The translations under genes were made by a program, and so were the position numbers. From Sophora flavescens (taxonomy: Eukaryota; Streptophyta; Magnoliopsida; Fabales; Fabaceae), in NCBI GenBank assembly GCA_030762895.1, contig CM061065.1, positions 64,402,200 to 64,466,199 on the forward strand: DNA of 64,000 nt, in the 5' to 3' direction. Shown piece by piece: positions 63,302-64,000 of this stretch (its first letter is position 1; each line of letters opens with the position of its first letter). The notes beneath the pieces were generated by a model that saw nothing but the letters and a program-made list of their open reading frames with translations, was not told where the DNA came from and ran no database searches.

Positions 63302-63700
63302 TAGGTTTTTAATTTTAAAATCTGCCTTGTACATAGCTAATGATGAATGAAATATATCTCCTATCTTTATTGTCTTATACTTTTCTGCTTTATATACTTT
63401 TCAATTGTTTCGTTTTTGTTGTCGACAAAAGGGGGAGAAAGTAAAGAAGGATTAAGATGATTAAAATTGAAAGTTTATAATTGATATGTCTGTGCTTCAT
63501 GACTTATCATAATTTCTAAGCACTCTTCTCTGATAATGTGCTTTAAAGACCTCCTAATATGAATTGAACCTAAAGTGCACTTATCTGCACTATCTATCTG
63601 GTTAATAAAATTTCAACCTGTCTAGATCTTGTATTACTTTTCCGTTGATATTTTCTAAGGTTCATTAAATCATCTGAATGTACATCAAAAAGGGGGAGAT
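63302..63700 (+). other. 3' non-coding region and polypurine tract (SIRE +)
   Basis: No ORF. Two purine runs: AAAAGGGGGAGAAAG (63427-63441) and AAAAAGGGGGAGAT (63687-63700). The latter directly precedes the LTR. Confidence 0.8.
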
Positions 63701-64000
63701 TGTTAAGTCTCTAAAATGTCTGATTTGCATTTCCCTAAGTTTGATGAAAACTAAACATTTGTTAATGATTTAATTAATATTCATATTGGTTGCTAACCTG
63801 TCTATTCAGTGTGCAGATCACAAACAGTAAGAATTCACTTTCTCACCTGTCTGCCCACATAGAAGACTACCTGTCTGGAGAAGCAAGAGTCAACCTGTCT
63901 GATGACTAGGTTGTTGACTTTATACATTGAAGTTTCAACTTGTCTCTACTAAGTTCTCACACTCGTCTGTGGTTCTTCACTGAGGAACTCAAGTACAAAG
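63701..64000 (+). repeat. 3' LTR of SIRE-type element (+), first 300 bp
   Basis: TGTTAAGTCTCTAAAATGTC onward, matching the - copy LTR starts at 33487 and 45986. Five ACCTGTCT/ACTTGTCT words in 150 bp (63795-63945). Continues past the window. Confidence 0.92.

Larger units (their letters stand above)
47584..64000 (+). mobile_element. SIRE/Maximus-type Ty1/copia element (+), partial
   Basis: A second copy of the same family as 32168-45986, opposite orientation. It retains a pre-integrase scrap (47584-47742), integrase to RNase H (56595-59399), env-like ORF (59820-63301 with an insertion), purine tract (63689-63700) and the first 300 bp of the 3' LTR (63701 onward). gag, protease and 5' LTR are lost at the Athila junction. 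It is interrupted by the gag-only gypsy element and a solo LTR. Confidence 0.9.

Overview
This window is repeat DNA from a plant nuclear genome, almost certainly a eudicot and probably a legume. I infer that from the mix of long SIRE/Maximus-type Ty1/copia elements with an extra env-like ORF, Athila-lineage and chromovirus (Tekay/Del-like) Ty3/gypsy elements, an L1-type LINE, a hAT element and a long-TIR MITE; the species cannot be fixed from this. I recognise no host gene, rRNA, tRNA gene, CRISPR array or bacterial feature. Nearly every long ORF belongs to a retrotransposon, and most carry stops or frameshifts.

Layout, left to right. (1) 1-3477: deleted Ty3/gypsy copy (+) ending in a 3' LTR. 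(2) 3478-4797: chromovirus-type LTR piece (- sense), followed at 4798-6664 by a 5'-truncated LINE. (3) 6665-8246: AT-rich DNA, a (TA)n tract and a 744-bp MITE. (4) 8247-11979: chromovirus gag-protease-RT (-), split by an Athila-type solo LTR at 8882-10440. (5) 11980-15111: related LTR-like DNA. (6) 15112-22980: a chromovirus LTR (+) split by a complete 5.3-kb non-autonomous Athila-like element (16194-21515, TSD TTGAA) that carries one unfamiliar 403-residue ORF. (7) 23216-28486: a second chromovirus copy (-), with a solo LTR (25490-26824, TSD TACAC) in its integrase. (8) 28487-47583: an Athila-lineage element (+) with an env-like ORF and 3' LTR. Inside it sits a 13.8-kb SIRE-type element (-) at 32168-45986 (TSD ATGAA). 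That element in turn holds a hAT element (37744-38737, TSD CTCCTCAG) and a truncated second copy of the Athila-like element (34728-37204). (9) 47584-64000: a SIRE-type element (+), running off the window, split by an 8.8-kb gag-only gypsy element with 3.3-3.5-kb LTRs (47743-56589, TSD AGGGT) and by a solo LTR (61600-62864).

The most interesting signal is not a gene. Several LTR families carry short inverted repeats with strict spacing. Chromovirus LTRs have 16-bp inverted repeats at a 22-bp pitch, and two families share that geometry with different sequence words. Athila-like LTRs have doublets of an 11-bp imperfect palindrome at a 19-bp pitch just upstream of a TATA box. Downstream of the TATA, in the presumed transcribed part, the Athila-like LTRs have mini-hairpins with variable stems around a shared loop word; the loop word is exchanged at all sites between subfamilies, and one stem shows a compensatory change. 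Other notable signals are the orphan Cys-module ORF, TATA-like boxes 115-130 bp ahead of all three env-like ORFs, and a strongly over-represented octamer (AGACARGT) in the SIRE-type elements.
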